From NCBI GenBank assembly GCA_037127475.1, contig CM073759.1:202166217-202230216 (forward strand): a DNA stretch of 64,000 nucleotides, in the 5' to 3' direction. The position numbers and the translations under genes are program-made. Of the stretch, positions 61,463 to 64,000 are shown piece by piece (the first letter of the stretch is position 1; each line of letters starts with the position of its first letter). Source of the DNA: Arma custos. Lineage: Eukaryota; Arthropoda; Insecta; Hemiptera; Pentatomidae. The notes beneath the pieces are model-generated. The model ran no database searches and was not told the DNA's origin. It was given only the letters and a program-made list of their open reading frames with translations.

Positions 61463-62914
61463 CATTGTTATTATAAAATAAAATAATCAAATAATAAATA
61501 TTTTTATTGGATTTGTTAGGTTATTTCTACATTCAATAATTTTGAATATGTCGTGTTATAGTTAGTTATCCATGGTTCTTTGTATGAAACTGTACTTTTT
61601 TAAAATTTCTGTTCTTTTCTAATTAGCTTTACATATTTGAAAGTCTCAAAATAGTGGATTATACACTATTTATAAACTGTTTATAGAATTTTTGTTTTTA
61701 GAGGTTTAATTTTGTTAACTCACGGAGTAAAATGGTCTTTTATATTTTCAGTTTATCAGAAGTTAGTGTTGGAGAGTAGTTTGCTAGATATATATCTTTT
61801 TTATTTTCATAAGAAACAAATTAAGAGTAGTTTATAAGTTGTAACTTTGAGATGTGATATTACTTACAGATTTGTTTTCCTTTTTTTTTAAAGAACAATA
61901 AAAATTTAAAATTTCTTAAAATATGAAATAATTGTGTATATCATTTTTCCCATGGGTCCTAAGTTTATTTGTTAAAGTTGTTATATTAAAATAATAAACT
62001 ATTCCTATAGAATATATACAGCATGGTGTATTTATTTCAATTTTGTAACTCGACAAGAGTAAAAAAAAAGTTTTTTTATCACCAGCTGGTATAAGAACAT
62101 GTGTTTTTGGCTCAATTAATTAGAACTAAAGTACGTCTTTTCTCCCTGTGCATTAGAAATTGAGTCAAAAAAGTCCTTAGGGAATAAAGTAAAAAGATGA
62201 CAACCTAATTCGTCTAAATAATGTAAGTTTTATACTGAAAAAGTTCAGGGTTAGGTTGGTACACCTATCACACTGGCCATTAAAATCAGTTGTTTCAAAA
62301 CATTAAAATGTTTAATTTATTAAAATTAAAATTTTTGAATTTATTGTAAAACATAACATAATATAAAATATTATAGCATATAGTTTGCCTTTTTATGTCC
62401 CATCTGGATATAAGTTTTTTTTCTTATGCTGTTTTTAAACTTCTATCACTTTTTAATCTCTATCTAATTTGAAAGCAACCTCCTGGTCAGTGGTGGTGTC
62501 AAAGCAAATATATAAAATTTCTGCCCTCTTAATTCAGCTACCTGGAATAGGTGTTTCATTTGCCTCGTCCCACCCATCTTCAGGTCCTTTATCAAAGTGG
62601 TCGCAGAATGTAGGATACTTGTAGAACATCCTGGGATTATGTCATACATTTTAAAAAAAATATTTTTTAATGCCTGTAATTATTCTTGCATTTTAATTTA
62701 GTAGGGAATATGAGATTTATGTGTCGTTTTATCCTGAGTCATAATAATTCAGAAGTCAATAAACTGATGACTAATTATGTCAGTATAAAATAATTTTTAC
62801 CCACTGTGTACCTTCTATGAGATTTCTTAAATCTTAGCTGTTCGAATTATAGAATAGGCCGAGAAATTTATCAGATATTACCATTATCGTTTTGGACAAA
62901 GCCGTTCAGAAATT
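61463..62914. other. Downstream intergenic DNA
   Basis: AT-rich. No gene or repeat termini recognised. Several AATAAA motifs (for example near 61993) could serve longer ferritin transcripts. Confidence 0.4.
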
Positions 62915-63075
62915 AAACAAAAAGACCTGTACCACTACAACCTGTGGAGGGTTTGGGGTAGAAGTACATGGTAGAGACTACTGTTTCATGGACAATGGTT
63001 GTGCGGGGAGGTGATTTGTCCTAGATCACGTTTTCCGCCCTTATTTTGGGTACCCTATTTTTATAACATTTCGCT
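62915..63075 (-). repeat. SINE-like element (family A), inverted copy
   Basis: Read on the minus strand it matches 25840-25985, including ATAAAAATAGGGTACCCAAA and TTGTCCATGAAACA. The part with the pol III B-box-like motif is missing, so the copy is 5'-truncated. Confidence 0.7.
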
Positions 63076-63535
63076 CAGCAATTGTTAAACTATTTTCCTT
63101 ACCTCTAATACTAAGAGAAAAAACAGGAATACAAAGAGTAGCTCATCAGTGAAACAATTTTAAAGAGGCTTGTGATTCCATCAACCACCAGAGGCTTAAC
63201 AGCATTTAAATTGCTCTAGGAATAACAAAGAAGTTTGTAAAGCTGTTTGGTCGTTTCATATGAAATGTCCATCTTTATTTTTCTAAAATTTCAAGTGGAA
63301 TTAGTGAACTTCTGTTGTTTACGATGCTTACAGATTGTAATGAGCTGTTATTAATTCTCTCTTTTTTGGTAATATTTACTATCACTTCAATTGAACAAAC
63401 ATTGTTTACTATGCTATCAACTATGACCATTGACGCACGCGAATTTAGTGTATTTTTTATGAGTTTAAACTGAACCTAGGATGTTAGTAACGATAGAATT
63501 TGTAAAACCTTAGTATGGCTCTTGCAAACATACCA

Positions 63536-63600
63536 TGGGTAGATCAGGAGTAGGATTGAGATATCTTATAGATAACTCAATCCTACTCCTGATCTACCCA
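63536..63600. repeat. Perfect 25-bp inverted repeat (hairpin)
   Basis: 63536-63560 and 63576-63600 are exact reverse complements (TGGGTAGATCAGGAGTAGGA...). The 15-base spacer is itself nearly self-complementary (ATATCT...AGATAA), so the stem can extend to about 31 bp. No gene is visible around it. Confidence 0.9.
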
Positions 63601-63734
63601 TTCTTATAGATTGGGTTTTGGTGTTATTTTGTGGGCAAAAATTGGTAAACAGACCGAAAAAAAGTCGGCAAAAATTGTACTCGAATCAGAAGCTATGAAT
63701 AAATTCCGTTTAATTTTTGGAATTATAATAAAAA

Positions 63735-64000
63735 CTAGCTTTTGCCCGCGACTTCGTCCGCGTTGATTTTAAATAGAAATCTATGTTAGTTTAAACGGAG
63801 AGTGAATTTTGAATTCCATAAATGAACTCCATATTATAAACAATGACTTAGAGCCATTAAAGTCATTTGAAAGCATCCGCTATATTTCTGAGTGAGACAG
63901 ATAATTTCAATTTCTGTTTTAGTTTGGAGACTTAAGGGCTTTTCGTTGGAATTTTTTTCCACGGTTTTAAAAAATATTAAATTTAAACGACTCCATGAAT
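63735..64000 (-). mobile_element. Helitron 3' end, continuing beyond the window
   Basis: On the minus strand the sequence ends CGCGGGCAAAAGCTAG next to T, the Helitron 3' terminus seen also at 34278 and 49487. The body differs from those copies. It contains the segment 63898-63965 that is shared with 6250-6325. The 5' end lies outside the window. Confidence 0.75.

Noticed and set aside
1..64000. CRISPR arrays, bacterial operons, rRNA or intact tRNA genes
   Set aside because: None seen. The direct repeats are transposon-derived, and the tRNA-like boxes at 25745, 27271 and 36601 belong to SINE-like elements without an intact cloverleaf.

Overview
This window is AT-rich genomic DNA from an animal, almost certainly an insect or other arthropod. 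The genes are split into many exons with canonical splice sites. Two secreted ferritin subunits are arranged head to head, as in insects. The repeats are typical arthropod ones: mariner, Tigger/pogo-like, piggyBac-like, Jockey-like LINEs, and Helitrons with the CTAG end common in insects. I cannot fix the order.

Layout. 480-7350 (+): the last nine exons of Sec15/EXOC6, an exocyst subunit; the 5' part lies left of the window. 7351-16600: intergenic, holding a decayed Jockey-like LINE, a nearly complete 1288-bp mariner with perfect 29-bp inverted repeats, and a small inverted-repeat element. 16700-41997 (-): a complete 20-exon NCAPG2 gene (condensin II HEAT subunit). The reconstructed exons sum to 4293 nt, one open frame of 1430 codons plus stop, with one probable GC-AG intron and a long TP-rich C-terminal tail not found in the human protein. 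Its introns hold a Tigger-like element, a composite palindromic repeat, SINEs, a foldback element with about 172-bp arms, a MITE with a nested Helitron, an RTE-like LINE and an element with an 8-bp target-site duplication. 42000-50060: intergenic, with two E2F-like sites upstream of NCAPG2, a second LINE of the same family, an LTR-like fragment with a heat-shock-element/TATA arrangement, a Jockey-like ORF1 fragment and a Helitron.

50062-61434: the ferritin locus. The light-chain-type gene (-; 5 coding exons, 237 aa) and the heavy-chain-type gene (+; 5 coding exons, 209 aa) diverge from a promoter region of about 250 bp. Both have signal peptides, so they should form the secretory H/L ferritin of insects. 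The heavy chain keeps the ferroxidase residues; the light chain lacks them. A textbook iron-responsive element lies in the heavy-chain 5' leader; I found no equivalent on the light-chain side. Two copies of one MITE family sit in the first introns of the two ferritin genes. After 61463 the window holds an inverted SINE copy, a perfect hairpin and the 3' end of another Helitron.

Coding exons were joined by hand from splice signals and reading-frame phase. Transcription starts and UTR limits are not resolved. Names of repeat families rest on termini and protein motifs, not on database comparison.
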